DNA of 64,000 nt from Omphiscola glabra (lineage: Eukaryota > Mollusca > Gastropoda > Lymnaeidae): assembly GCA_964017045.1 (NCBI GenBank), contig OZ024808.1, forward strand, positions 19,151,284 through 19,215,283. The letters are read 5' to 3'. The notes beneath the pieces were generated by a model. It made no database searches. It saw only the letters and a program-made list of their open reading frames with translations, and was not told the DNA's origin. Positions within the stretch are counted from its first letter, which is position 1; every line of letters begins with the position of its first letter. A program made the position numbers and the translations under genes. Positions 1 to 11,506 of the stretch are shown piece after piece.

Positions 1-520
1 ATCATTTCCTGGCTTTTATTGTTTCACAGTTTTGCCTATTCTTTTAACTAAAATTCAGTATATGAGACTCTAATTTTAATCGAAAACCTTAAAAAAGATC
101 AATTTCAATTGCTTCGACAATTTAAGGAAAAAATACAATAAAACGTCATTAAATAAATATCATCGGATTTTGCAAGATTCGGAGAATTTTCAGGGGAAAT
201 TTAAATCTTTTAATTTCCCTATAGGAAAACAAAACACACCAGTTGCAAGATTATAAGCAAAATTAATCAGAATTTACAGAAGGAACATTTTAGAGCGATT
301 TTACATAATTAATTATATAACGGCGGGGCAAGCGTGCGGACAATAGACAGATACTGAAAGTTTCCGTCTTCAGGGGCTCGGCAATTCCAGCTAGGTCTCT
401 CACTTCAGTGATGATCCTGCGTGTCTCATAGATGATACATGGGTTGTAGGAGTCTACTTTTGTTTAAAGAAGAATACATATGCCTTCTTTGAACTGATGG
501 CTTGCTCTAATTATTTAGAT
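1..520. other. AT-rich sequence, no gene seen
   Basis: No open frame of useful length, splice-linked exon or repeat was recognised here. It ends at the left target duplication of the hAT element that starts at 521. Confidence 0.5.
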
Positions 521-673
521 CAGGCCTTCACAACTCAAAATGTAAGGTGAGCCGCAATACTTAATGAAAAACGTGTGCGGGCCGAAAGAAAATAGGACAG
601 GGGTGAAAGTGAAAGTGAAAGCTATTAAGAAAATATTCGTAAAAAATAATATTTTGTTACTTGTGCAGACCTG
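521..673. mobile_element. Non-autonomous hAT-type MITE (family A, copy 1)
   Basis: A 153-bp element starts CAGGCCTTCACAACTC and ends GTGCAGACCTG, imperfect inverted termini of the hAT type. It is flanked by a perfect 8-bp direct repeat, atttagat, at 513-520 and 674-681, which is the hAT target-site length. The internal segment GTGCGGGCCGAAAG followed by aataggacagg recurs in the element at 51140-51317, so this is a family. There is no coding capacity, so transposase must be supplied in trans. Confidence 0.8.
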
Positions 674-1267
674 ATTTAGATGAAATGTATGACCTTGAGT
701 TAAGTCTGTCTTAACTTAATGACAACGTTGATAGGGTGTATAGGCATTGTGGTCAAATGAATCATCTACAGACTTACCTCGCCTCGTGCTTTACAATCTT
801 GATTCTCACCCCTTAAATTATTCCTGTTTCACCGTCAATCAAATCAGGCAATGAGTCAAAAATGCATATGGTTCTATTTATAAGCTCGTTAATAATAGTT
901 TGACCCAAAATCAAATTAGCAGCACGCGTAGCACATTAAGTGGCAGTTTGAAAGAAAGGTTCTCAAAAAAGACTAGATTTAACTTCTAGCGGAAAAGTAC
1001 ATTATTTCGTTAAGAACAATGCATCACTTAGAACAAATTTTACCAGTAGCAGGGAAATATTTTAAAATCATAACACTAGTTGTAGCTGCTTGTTGTGGTG
1101 TTAAGGAAATATCATATCAAATTCTAATATAGTTTCTCTTCTTGTTTCGTGCAAAAATTTAAAAAATAATAAAACAACTTCTTTACAATGTTTAATATTT
1201 CCTGCAATAACATCATAGTAATTAATAAAAAGTATTCCACTAATAGGTATTATGCTTGTGTAGTAGT

Positions 1268-1411
1268 ACTTTGTGGCCATCGTGACCTTTATGCTTTGTG
1301 GCCATTGTGACCTTTAAACTTTGTGGCCTTTGTCACCATTATACTGTGTGGCCATTGTGATTATTACACTTTGTGGCCATTGGGACCATTTGACTTAGTG
1401 GCCATTATGAT
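1268..1411. repeat. Degenerate ~25-bp minisatellite
   Basis: Five to six imperfect copies of a unit containing ctttgtggccattgtgacc. The copies are diverged, so the array is probably old or inactive. Confidence 0.75.
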
Positions 1412-1495
1412 TTGCTACATAGGAGTAGTGTTAGATTTTTTTCTTTGGGGTTTGGTTACATCTTGAAGCTCTTCTCCTACTTCTAAATCTTGAAG

Positions 1496-1610
1496 GCCCA
1501 CGATCAATGCATTGATCATTCTGGCTCCTATGTATGAAGAGGGTGCTCGCGATGTAGTCGGACGTGATTCTGATAAGTATACTTCACCGGTCGCAAAGGT
1601 CTCTCAGCGA
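1496..1610 (+). repeat. Dispersed module with palindromic gatcaat..attgatc core, copy 1
   Basis: The stretch gcccacgatcaatgcattg, followed by atcattctggctcctatg, recurs with few changes at about 12652-12690 and 17198-17290. The copy at 17198 also shares weaker downstream similarity. It is probably part of a retroelement untranslated region, since a LINE-like reading frame follows here, but the parent element was not identified. Confidence 0.55.
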
Positions 1611-1839
1611 TGGTATTAGGGGGGGGGGTTTTGGGAAGCAGGAGGGCAATAGACGCAAATATGTCAAGTGTTGTCGCCTCAACTGTTCCTTTTAATCATG
1701 TTTGGTTGAATAATAACTGGACTTTATTTTCTTACCTTCCCCCGGAGAGAAATTACCTTAGTAAACTCTCACCTTCGCCCTGTGGGGCTAGACGTAGAGA
1801 CGTGAGTTTTTTTTGGCTTCGGGTAGTCTGCTCTACATT

Positions 1840-2047
1840 ACTATTCCAGTGCGCCACGCAGAGGCAAAACTCTTGCACCAGCCTGGACCCGGAGGATCTA
1901 GCGCATCTGTTGACCGAATGTCCCTCACCGGATCTCCCGGGGGAAGCCAGGGCGGTTGGGGAACCTTACGTGAGGAAAATGTTGTATGGCTCAGCTCAGC
2001 AGATGGAGCTGGTTGCCAATTTACTAACCGGGGTCATGAGAGAGTAA
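1840..2047 (+). pseudogene. C-terminal fragment of a LINE polyprotein (tentative)
   Basis: The open frame ending at 2047 closes with a Cys-rich segment and the motif DLAHLLTECPS, then a Gly/Ala-rich helix-like tail. In LINE polyproteins a segment of the form C..C..(E/D)xLxHLLxxCP lies at the very C-terminus, after reverse transcriptase or RNase H. Upstream, the frame degenerates into low-complexity sequence from 1610, so only the last 60-70 residues look meaningful. The assignment rests on this one motif; a chance ORF remains possible. Confidence 0.35.
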
Positions 2048-2614
2048 TCTCACGACCTTCACCAGAATATGTGTGTTAGTGTTAGTTAGTTCCTTTTAAT
2101 CAGTAGATTTTAAACATTTTCTGAACGCACGATCGTTGTATTTTCATCAAAATATTCGTAGGTTGCTTTGGTGCCGCCATCCAGCTTTGCTCAAACTCAA
2201 AGCAAAGATGATGACATAGAGATGGGAACTATAGACGATTTTCTTTTTTTCCTTCCTACAGCAGACTTAAATTAAGGACTTGAAAAAAGAAACTGCTATT
2301 CCTTTTACTAACCCCGTGTCTACATCGCATTTTATTATAACTGACCATTGAAAACGTTAGATAATGTTAAAAACGCAAGTATCGGTTGATCAAAACTGAT
2401 CAGCTTTTTATGAAACGTAATAAAAGTATAAGTTTTATGATGCCATTCCATAAATACATGTTTAGTTTAAAAGATATTTGTGTAATAATCTGACACAACG
2501 TGTGGTGGAAACTCGTATTCTGAGAATGTCTATAATCGGTCAAGATAAGGGGGTTGCTCAAGGAGAGTTTATGGTCCCAAAGGGTCGCTGGCCGAAAAAA
2601 AATTGAGAACCACT

Positions 2615-3336
2615 GTGTTAAACTAAGGAAGTAGTGCAATTTAACTAAGTTAAACTAAGGAAGTAGTGCAATTTAACTAAGTTAAACTAAGGAAGTAGTG
2701 CAATTTAACTAAGTTAAACTAAGGAAGTAGTGCAATTTAACTAAGTTAAACTAAGGAAGTAGTGCAAATTAACTAAGTTAAACTAAGGAAGTAGTGCAAT
2801 TTAACTAAGTTAAACTAAGGAAGTAGAGGTCATTAGCTGGGTTAAACTCAGTCAGTAGAGGTCATTAGCTGGGTTAAACTCAGTCAGTAGAGGTCATTAG
2901 CTGGGTTAAACTCAGATAGTAGAGGTCATTAGCTGGGTTAAACTCAGTTAGTAGAGGTCATTAGCTAGGTTAAGCTCAGTTAGTAGAAGTCATTAGCTGG
3001 GTTAAACTCAGTTAGTAGAAGTCATTAGCTGGGTCAAACTCAGTTAGTAGAAGTCATTAGCTGGGTTAAACTCAGTTAGTAGAGGTCATTAGCTGGGTTA
3101 AACTCAGTTAGTAGAGGTCATTAGCTGGGTTAAGCTCAGTTAGTAGAGGTCATTAGCTGGGTTAAGCTCAGTTAGTAGAAGTCATTAGCTGGGTTAAGCT
3201 CAGTTAGTAGAAGTCATTAGCTGGGTTAAACTCAGTTAGTAGAGGTCATTAGCTGGGTTAAGCTCAGTTAGTAGAGGTCATTAGCTGGGTTAAGCTCAGT
3301 TAGTAGAAGTCATTAGCTGGGTTAAACTCATTGAGC
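2615..3336. repeat. 32-bp minisatellite with two in-register subfamilies
   Basis: From 2615 to about 2831 there are nearly seven units containing ggaagtagtgcaatttaact. From about 2832 to 3336 there are nearly sixteen units containing gaggtcattagctgggttaa. Both have period 32 and share the framework gttaaact...agtag, and the switch occurs without loss of register. Unit-to-unit variants (gagg/gaag, cagtcag/cagttag) are clustered, as expected from local unit duplication. Confidence 0.95.
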
Positions 3337-4065
3337 TCGATGACACTAAGTAAAATAAAACTAAAAGTTTAGGATGCTTAATTGACCAGGTCAACTGATT
3401 ATATGGGTTACATTATGATTAGAAACGTACACATTATAATGGGAGGACATGTACCAGAGCTAAAAATAAGCATTTGGAATGACGTGACTAATTTCGTTTA
3501 TGCCCTTCTGGCATGTTAGTCAAAATGTTACATCCTTACATCGTAGCGTTTATGGGCACGTTCGTTATATCAGGCAGAGTGCAATCTGTAGGGATGACAT
3601 AAGAGCTCTGGTTACCTTTCAGGGGATAAACAATTTTTAAAAAAATGACTTTTAAATAATAGTAAATTCACTTTAAAAAAATAGCCTATTAACAGTGCCA
3701 CTGACACCGTTGACCTTGAGCGTACAGCTTTGGTGTCTGTGTCTGTTGTCAGCATCTCGTTCAAGGAAGCAAATCTAGAGTAAAAGCGATGTCGGGGCAT
3801 TAGGTCGTGTCGTTCTGAACTACTAGGATTTTGAATCGTTTGAAATAAACAAAAGCAAAACTGACAAACATATATTTATTATTTAATGAACAAATTTATA
3901 ATTTTTATTTAACTTTTTAAAAAAAAAATATTTTTGCTATCATAAGCGTGTAGTTTACATTTGCATTTACGGTGGTCTCACGTTATCTCGCGTGGGTTAC
4001 GTTCCAACTGCGACATGGTAAAATCCACGGACAGTGACCTTATAGTTAATTTATCTTTATTTTTA
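3337..4065. other. Spacer, no gene seen
   Basis: AT-rich unique-looking sequence between two arrays. The short open frame on the minus strand at 3612-3800 has no recognisable motif. Confidence 0.5.
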
Positions 4066-4386
4066 CAGCTTTCTCATCCCTCCCCACTCTCTTGTACAGC
4101 TTTCTCATCCCTCCGCACTCTCTTGTAAAGCTTTCTCATCCCTCCCCACTCTCTTGTACAGCTTTCTCATCCCTTCCCACTCTCTTGTACAGCTTTCTCA
4201 TCCCTCCCCACTCTCTTGTACAGCTTTCTCATCCCTCCACACTCTCATGTACAGCTTTCTCATCCCTCCCCACTCTCTTGTACAGCTTTCTCATCCCTCC
4301 CCACTCTCTTGTACAGCTTTCTCATCCCTTCCCACTCTCTTGTACAGCTTTCTCATCCCTCCCCACTCTCTTGTACAGCTTTCTCA
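4066..4386. repeat. 31-bp pyrimidine-rich minisatellite
   Basis: About ten copies of a unit containing cagctttctcatccctcccc. The + strand is strongly pyrimidine-rich. The array is open in all three + frames because 31 is not a multiple of three and the unit lacks stop codons; the resulting ORFs are not genes. Confidence 0.95.
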
Positions 4387-4564
4387 AACAGTGTTAACAT
4401 TTTCCCCACACTCTTAGAATACTCAGAAGCACTACTCAGCACTTTGTACACACTTAAACCTATGTCATTTCAACAATATATAAAACTAGCGGATATACCA
4501 GACATTTTGCCGGGATAGCGTTCAGAACGAAGGAACTTCTACAGTCTACAGCCTTATAATTATT

Positions 4565-4950
4565 CCGATCACGGTGGGCTCCCAATCCCGTCGGTATCCC
4601 GCTCCCGTTTTTATACCGTTTCCCGGTGGGATTCCCATCCCTCTAGATCCCGATTCTGGTATGATCCCAAATCCCGTCGGTATTCCGATCCCGGTGGTAT
4701 CTCGATACCAGTGGGATAACATAACCGGTATGTTCCCGATAGCTATCGGATCCCAATATCGGTGGGGTACCGATCTCGGTATAGGTTTGAATTTTCCGAT
4801 AGGATCCCGATCCGAGTGGGATCCGAATCCCGTTAGGATGCCGATCCCGTTAGTATCCCGTTTCCTGTTGGGATCCCCTCCTCTGATAAAGTCCCATTTC
4901 CTGATAGGAACCTGATCCCGGTTTGATCCCGAAACCCGATTGAATCGCGT
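4565..4950. repeat. Degenerate GATCCCG-rich repeat
   Basis: Highly variable short units built from ATCCCGATCCCGGTGGGAT-like words, with a loose period near 12-24 bp. The GC content is far above the flanks. No protein motif was found in the 113-residue open frame that covers it. Confidence 0.8.
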
Positions 4951-5035
4951 TACCGTTGGGTCAATTTTCTAATAAATCTCGTTCACGTAACTATTGCCTT
5001 TATATCCCTTTATATATCACCGTAGAACTATATAG

Positions 5036-5053
5036 ACATTTCTGGAACATTCT
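5036..5053. promoter_or_regulatory. Heat-shock-element-like triplet, copy 1
   Basis: The sequence TTCTGGAACATTCTAGA gives three complete alternating 5-bp units (nTTCn, nGAAn, nTTCn) plus a partial fourth. This meets the HSF binding consensus, but no TATA box or gene follows closely. Confidence 0.4.
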
Positions 5054-5325
5054 AGATAAAATTTAATAACCTTCTCCAAACGTGTAAACAATAGCTTTCT
5101 AAGTAATTATTTTGTTTAACTTGAAAAATTAAACCACTAAATGCACTGCTATAGCTATAATACATTTAAGCTAAAAGAGGGGGCCCAGTGGGGGCCCATT
5201 CCATAATTTTACAGAATCAGTTTTGCCTGAGATGGAGGGCTCCACGAAAATCATTCAGATAAATTATACAGTTAAAATTTAAAATTTGTCCGAATAAAAT
5301 CGCTTTTTAAAGTTATCGAACTTTC

Positions 5326-5343
5326 TGGAAAATTCTAGATTGG
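5326..5343. promoter_or_regulatory. Heat-shock-element-like triplet, copy 2
   Basis: TTCTGGAAAATTCTAGA repeats the arrangement at 5036 with one base changed. It probably came from the same dispersed repeat, so the motif may be inherited rather than selected. Confidence 0.4.
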
Positions 5344-5878
5344 ATATTATTAGTTTTAAATCCACCTATATTTCAATACGGACAATGAAGGTTATTGCTA
5401 CCAAGTTAGGCATAGATCCATGAGTTTACATAGAACCTATAGTGTTGTCCAAGCCTATTGAAATTAAAGTAGCATATATAACGAAAATGAAATGGGGCCA
5501 ACGGCCCCAGAGGAATGGCTATTATGAGTGAAGTACCCTTCGGTATTTGAATATGGATAATAAAGTGTATGTGTTCTAATTTTGGTCAAGAACCATCTAC
5601 TTATGTATAGTTATTTGTCTGTCATTTTGTTTATATAGCTCATTTAAGAAAAAATACGAATTTAGGGCCGCAGGCCCCTAACGGAGTGTTATTAAAAGTT
5701 CTCGACCCTTAATAGATCCTTCTGGATAATGATGGATATGTGTGCTAAGTTTAGTCAAGATCCATCAATCCATGTAAAATCTTTTGTGGAACAAAAAGAC
5801 AGACAGACAAACAAATTTGTACGTTTATATATAGATAATAAATATATGATATATGATTATGTGTGGGTACCTCAAATA

Positions 5879-6073
5879 CAGCGGTTCTCAACCTGTGGGT
5901 CGTGACCTCTTTGGGGGTCGAACGCTTCTTCATCAGGGGTCGCCTAAGGCAATCGGAAAACTCGTATGCTACAGTTATGAAGAAGCAACGAAAATCATTT
6001 TGTGGTTGGGGGTCGCCGCTACATGAGGAACTGTAGTAAGTGGTCTCAGCATTAGGAAGGTTTAGAACCATTG
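5879..6073. mobile_element. SPIN-like non-autonomous hAT element, copy 1
   Basis: A 195-bp element begins CAGCGGTTCTCAACCTGTGG, continues with the diagnostic gtcgtgacc...gggggtcgaac block and ends aggtttagaaccattg. The flanks ctcaaata (5871-5878) and ctctaata (6074-6081) match at seven of eight positions, as expected for a hAT target duplication. The termini and the GACCCC/GGGGTC block are those of the widespread SPIN-type family. The inner ttcatcag in this copy is a point-mutated version of the usual sequence. Confidence 0.8.
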
Positions 6074-6097
6074 CTCTAATAGATATACACAAGTAAA

Positions 6098-7735
6098 AAA
6101 TTCGCGATACCTTGAGACCACGATACCATGAGACCGCGATAAAGTGAGACCGCAATACAGTGAGACCGTCATACAGTGAGACCGCGATAATACAGTGAGA
6201 CCGTGATACAGTGAGACCGCGATGATACAGTGAGACCGTGATACAGTGGGACCACGATAATACAGTGATACCGTGATGCAGTGAGACTACAATACAGTGA
6301 GACCATGATACAGTGAGACCGCGATAATACAGTGAGACGGTGATAATACAATGAGACCGCAATAATACAGTGAGACCGTGATACAGTGGGACCGCGATAA
6401 TACACTGAGACAATGATACAATGAGACAGCGATAATACAGTGAGACCATAATGCAGTGAGACCGTGATACAGTGAGACCATGATAATACAGTGAGACCGA
6501 AATACAGTGAGACCGTGATACAGTGAGACCGCAATAATACAGTGAGACCGTGATACAGTGAGACCGCAATACAGTGAGACCGCGATAAGACAGTGAAACC
6601 GTGATACAGTAAGACCACAATAATACAATGAGACCGTGATAATACAATGAGACCGCAAAAATAAAGTCATACCGCGACAATACAGTGAGACTGCGATAAT
6701 ACAATGAGGCCGTGATACAGTGATCCTGTGATACCGTGATAATACAGTGAGACCGTGATAATACAGTTAGACGGTGATAATACAGCGAGACCGCAATAAT
6801 ACAGTGAGACCGTCATACTACAGTGAGATTGCGAAAATACAATGAGACCGTGATACAGTGAGACAGCAATAATACAGTGAGACCGTGATACAGTGAGACA
6901 GCAATAATACAGTGAGACCGTGATACAGTGAGACAGGGATTCAATGAGACCGCAATACAGTGAGACCGTGATAATACAGTCAGACCGCAATATAGTGAGA
7001 CCATGATAATACAGTGAGACGGTGATAATACAATAAAACCACATTAATACAGTGAGACCACGATAATAGAAATAGCCCGTGATAATACAATGAGACCGCA
7101 ATAATACATTTAGACCACGATAATACAGTGAGACTACAATAACACAATGAGGCCGTGATACAGTGAGACAGGGAAAATACAGTGAGACAGCGATACAGTG
7201 AGACCGTCATACTACAGTGAGACCGTGATACATTGAGACCGAGATACAGTGAGACCGCGATGCAGTAAGACCTTGATAATACAGTGAGACCGCGATACAG
7301 TAAGAGGGCGATAAAACAGTGAGAATGCGATAATAATGTGAGACAGTGATACACTCAGACCGAGATTTAGTGAAACCGTGATAATACAGTGACTGCGATA
7401 AGACAGTGGGACCGCAATACAGTGAGACCGTACTACAGTGTGACAACGATAATACAGTGAGAATGTTACACATTGAGACCGCAATGCAGTGAGACCGCGA
7501 CACAGTGAGACAGTGGTAATACAGTAAGACGGCGATAATAAAATGAGAACGCGATTCAGTGAGACCGCCATACAGTGGGACCGCGATAACACAATGAGAC
7601 CACGATACAATAATGAGACCGCGATAACACAATAAGACCGTGATACAGTGAGACCGCGATACAGTGAAACCGTGATAATACAGTAAGACTGCGATAAGAC
7701 AGTGAGACCTTAGTACAGTGTGACCGCGATAAGAT
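6098..7735. repeat. 1.6 kb degenerate GTGAGACC array
   Basis: About ninety units alternate between a 16-bp form (gatacagtgagaccgt) and a 19-bp form with an extra ATA (gataatacagtgagaccgc). The mix of lengths shifts frame constantly, so the long minus-strand ORFs are artefacts. Units are substituted at many positions, which suggests an old array without recent homogenisation. Confidence 0.95.
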
Positions 7736-7905
7736 AGTGTTATGTAGGTGACGTGTTTTGATGCACGCCTTTCCCGCTTTCCCCGTGCATGACCTCTTGT
7801 AGTCAACTAACTCGAGGCCATTTTGGGGAGTGGCTAGCGAAATAATGTTCTCCCTTTAACGTTGTTTACAACAAGTTTAGTGTAGGCTGCTCCTATGGAA
7901 GATTG

Positions 7906-7997
7906 TCGAATAATCTGGAATATTCGGGAAGCAGTTACAATGCGTATTCTTTTTTCTAGAATGATCTGACAGGAACTGACTATATTTATATAAAGGC
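7906..7997 (+). promoter_or_regulatory. TATA box with heat-shock elements, no downstream ORF
   Basis: A perfect three-unit heat-shock element, GAAtaTTCggGAA, lies at 7918-7930, with another GAA in register at 7908-7910. A second site, TTCtaGAA, is at 7954-7961, and a TATA-like stretch, tatatttatataaagg, is at 7981-7996. Spacing and order resemble hsp-type promoters read rightwards. No open frame longer than about 60 codons follows on the + strand, so any transcript would be non-coding or start with a long 5' UTR. HSF binding is inferred only from the motif. Confidence 0.45.
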
Positions 7998-8367
7998 TGA
8001 AGAAAAAAAGAGAGAGAGGGAACCTTTATCGCGAGACTGGGAGCCGGTGTTATTATTGTACTACTTGACAGCGCTTTGCTGTGTGTAGATTTTATTTCCT
8101 TGAACAACGTTTGCTCATTGTATTTGTATTAACACAGTACCGGTACCAGCCAAAATTTAGGTCAGTAGTTTTGATCATATTCTCTTGTTTTTTGTAATTT
8201 CTCGAAATTAACACATTAAAAACTTATTATTTGTAATTAGACCTGGTTTTGAGTATCGAATTATTTGTTATAGTATTTAAACTTTGGAATCGTCTTTTTG
8301 TTATTGACTGTTTTTTGGAACGAGCCATAGACTTAAATAAGAGATAAAATTATCCATTAATGACAGT

Positions 8368-8467
8368 CCGTAATAACAGTGATACCGCTATACCGTGAGG
8401 CCGCGATACAGTGAGGCCGCGATACAGTGAGGCCGCGATAATTCGAGTGAGACCGCGATAACACAGT
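8368..8467. repeat. Outlying block of the GTGAGACC array
   Basis: Five to six units such as gtgaggccgcgatacagtga lie about 640 bp beyond the main array at 6098-7735. The GGCC variant is rare in the main array. The block was either separated from it by an insertion or seeded independently. Confidence 0.8.
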
Positions 8468-8469
8468 CT

Positions 8470-9740
8470 GTGGATAATAGTTTTTTATTACAATTTTTTT
8501 ATGACTTTTAAATTCTGATAAAATGCTTAAAATAGTTCCTTGATTGTTTTTATAAATGTATTTGTAATATATATAAGAAGGAGCTATACTGACATAACGC
8601 TTACGTTCGGGCTCTTAAAAACAATCAAAGTTATTTTCTATTATTTTTAAAAAATCGAATACATTTACATGCGCAAATAAATATTCTATATCCCTTTTAT
8701 TTTGTTAAAAGTATAAGTATTATTATTAAAAATTACAAATTCATATAAAGTAACAGCCAAGGAACTCTCTTAAGCATTTTATATGCGTTTGAAAGTTATG
8801 AAAAAAAAATTAAATTAAAAATAAATATGATCAAAGAATTACACAGTAATCACATTTATCGGGAAATCCTAAGCATCAGTTGTTGTTAGTACGATCTTTA
8901 CGGCGTTGTTAATAATGCGAAATAAAATTAAAATTAATTAGTTCTAAATAATCAAGCAAATGACGTCATAGTGCGAATTGCCTATTTAGCTAAAGCTAAA
9001 AGTTCTCTGATGTAATAAAAGCGCGTGACAAAACTGATGATGTATTTTCCCCTTTTCAAAAGTAAAATTAATAAATAGCATTGATTGCTTTTTAAATTGC
9101 TAAACTTAAATACTAATTTAACTTTGTATTTTTAACATTTAATAAGTTTGTACTTTTTATTGATTCCAAAAATAAACTTTGATGAAATTTATAATGTCGT
9201 AAAAACTCTTCATTTAAAAATAATTTTAATACGAATATGTCGTTTAATTCAATTGTTCCAGCAAAACTACGTAGCCAAATAGCATTTTTAATGCACTTAT
9301 CACTCAGCTAGATAAGAACAAAGCATATTAAATGCACAAAAAAATCTTTTGGCGTAAGTAAGGGGGCTACAATCCAGTGGATGATTTGTTTATTTTTTAA
9401 AAAATCTGTGGGCAATGAGTACACTATACATAATATTTCCTTATGCAGCACAAGATAAGCCTCAGAATAAATTTAATCAATAATTAACCATTTTCGATAC
9501 ATTGATATCGAGGGTAGGAAATCGAGTTCATGCATTTTTACTTGAATAACAATATCTTTCAATCCAATGACATTACAGTTGTAAAAAAAAAAAAGAAGCT
9601 GTATTCTCATTTTAAATATGAACATATTTTAACCAATTAAGAAAATAAATGACGATAACAAAATGTATTTACATTTACATAATTATACCCATGGATATCA
9701 AAACACAATCACTTTACACAAGTGAAAATTTAATTTAAAA
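8470..9740. other. AT-rich spacer, no gene seen
   Basis: Sequence with A/T runs and stops in all frames. I saw no exon-like open frame, RNA gene or clear transposon terminus. Confidence 0.5.
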
Positions 9741-10194
<454 letters not shown>

Positions 10195-10352
10195 CAGACC
10201 TGTTTAGTCTTACGATTTTGGCGTACAATTTACGATTTTAAGGTGTACACATTATATATAATGTGTTTGCTTTTTACTATTAAGATAAAATGTATTGAAC
10301 AATTTTGTGGTGATATTGTACGATTTTAAGATTTTTAGGGTAAACAGGTCTG
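10195..10352. mobile_element. 158-bp MITE inserted in the microsatellite
   Basis: The element starts CAGACCTGTTTA and ends TAAACAGGTCTG, a perfect 12-bp terminal inverted repeat. A further inverted relation lies inside (acgattttggcg against gtacgattttaag). GATA-type sequence on both sides masks the target duplication. It has no coding capacity. The CAG...CTG ends suggest hAT, but the superfamily is not proven. Confidence 0.75.
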
Positions 10353-11165
10353 TAGATAGTAGCATTATAGGTAGATAGTTAGTTAGATTGGTAGGTAGGT
10401 AGGCAGTTAGGTAGTTGGGCAGGCAGGTAGGTAGGCAGGCAGGCGGGCAGGTAGGTAGGTGGGTAGGTAGGTAGTCAGGTGGGCAGGTAGGTAGGTAGGT
10501 AGGTAGGTGGGCAGGTAGGTAGGTGGGTAGGTAGGTAGGCAGGTAGGTAGGTAGGCAGGTAGGTAGGTAGGCAGGTGGGTAGGTAGGTAGGTAGGTAGGT
10601 GGGCAGGTAGGTAGGTAGGTGGGCAGGCAGGTAGGTAGACAGGTGGGCGTGTAGGTAGGTAGGCAGGTAGGTAGGTAGGCATGTGGGAAGGTAGGTAGGT
10701 TGATAGGTGGGCAGGTAGGCAGGTAGGTAGGTATGTAGATTGTAGATAGGTAGATGATAGATAGATAGGTAGATAGATAGACAAACAGACAGGCAGTCAG
10801 ACAGACAGGCAGTCAGACAGACAGAGAGACAGACATAGAGACAGATAGATGGACAGAGAGACAGACAGACAAACAGACAGAGACAGAAAGAGAGACAAAC
10901 AGGGAGACAGACATGGAGAAAGAGATACAGACAGAGAGACAGAGAGATAGACAGAGAGACAGACATAATGACAGAGAGACAGACAGAGAGACAGACAGAG
11001 AGACAGACAGAGAGACAGACAGAGAGACAGACAGAGAGACAGACAGAGAGACAGACAGAGAGACAGACAGAGAGACAGACAGAGAGACAGTGAGAATGAC
11101 AGTGAGACAGACTGAGAGACAGCTTGAGATATTCACAGAGAGACAGAGAGATAGATAGACCGGCA
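10353..11165. repeat. Compound tetranucleotide microsatellite (GGTA/GGCA/ACAG/AGAC)
   Basis: Tracts of ggta and ggca run to about 10750, then acag and agac words. The last part, about 10965-11090, is a regular 12-bp unit gacagagagaca. The opposite strand gives spurious ORFs rich in Leu-Pro-Thr-Tyr and Ser-Val-Ser-Leu. Confidence 0.95.
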
Positions 11166-11505
11166 GTTCTCTATAACGTTAATAATAACATAAATCAATA
11201 GCGGTAACATTTTATTGTTACCAAGTCGATTAGTTTAATGGACAGTAGACTTTAGAATTAGTGTTAAATAACTGAAGGTCATGTCATTAAAATATACATT
11301 TGGAAAGGGTCTTTACAAAAAAAAAGAAAAAAACTTGTCGAGCGTAAAGTGCACTTGTGTAGGAAAAAGGGGTGGGGGTGGGGAGCGGGTGGTACGTCCC
11401 GGGCGTAACTTTAAAAAAAAAATTACATCAATTGACGGCAAGTCGCAGACGTTTTTTTCGTTTAAAGGGGCGGCGAAAAGTTTGGCCCGCTTCTTGTGGA
11501 ACTAA
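11166..11505. other. Spacer with a GC-richer right half
   Basis: No gene recognised. The right half (about 11380-11505) contains homopolymer A runs and a GC-rich stretch that leads directly into the 34-bp array. The two short + strand ORFs here show no motif. Confidence 0.4.
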
Positions 11506-11506
11506 C

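Larger units (their letters stand above)
5000..5835 (+). repeat. Dispersed retroelement-tail-like repeats, three diverged units
   Basis: Three diverged blocks each contain a G/C-rich word (gggggccca, ggccccag, ggccgcaggcccc) followed by a segment like gtgctaagtttagtcaagat. Such 3' tails are common in RTE-like LINEs and derived SINEs; the family is inferred, not proven. The last block ends in acagacagacaaacaaa and an AT-rich tail. The sequence at 5036-5053 and 5326-5343 also contains alternating TTCnnGAA units that match the heat-shock element consensus. Confidence 0.5.

Noticed and set aside
2615..3336. CRISPR-like regular repeats
   Set aside because: Units are head-to-tail without unique spacers, in an animal genome. 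The same holds for all the other arrays in the window.
5928..5938. ttcatcag in SPIN-like copy 1 as a minus-strand hammerhead
   Set aside because: No GAAA partner at the right distance. Other copies show that it is a mutated part of the hAT element.
5751..7806. Several minus-strand ORFs of 124-317 residues rich in Ser, His, Tyr, Leu
   Set aside because: They are readings of the GTGAGACC array in different frames. The longest one also runs through the SPIN-like element.
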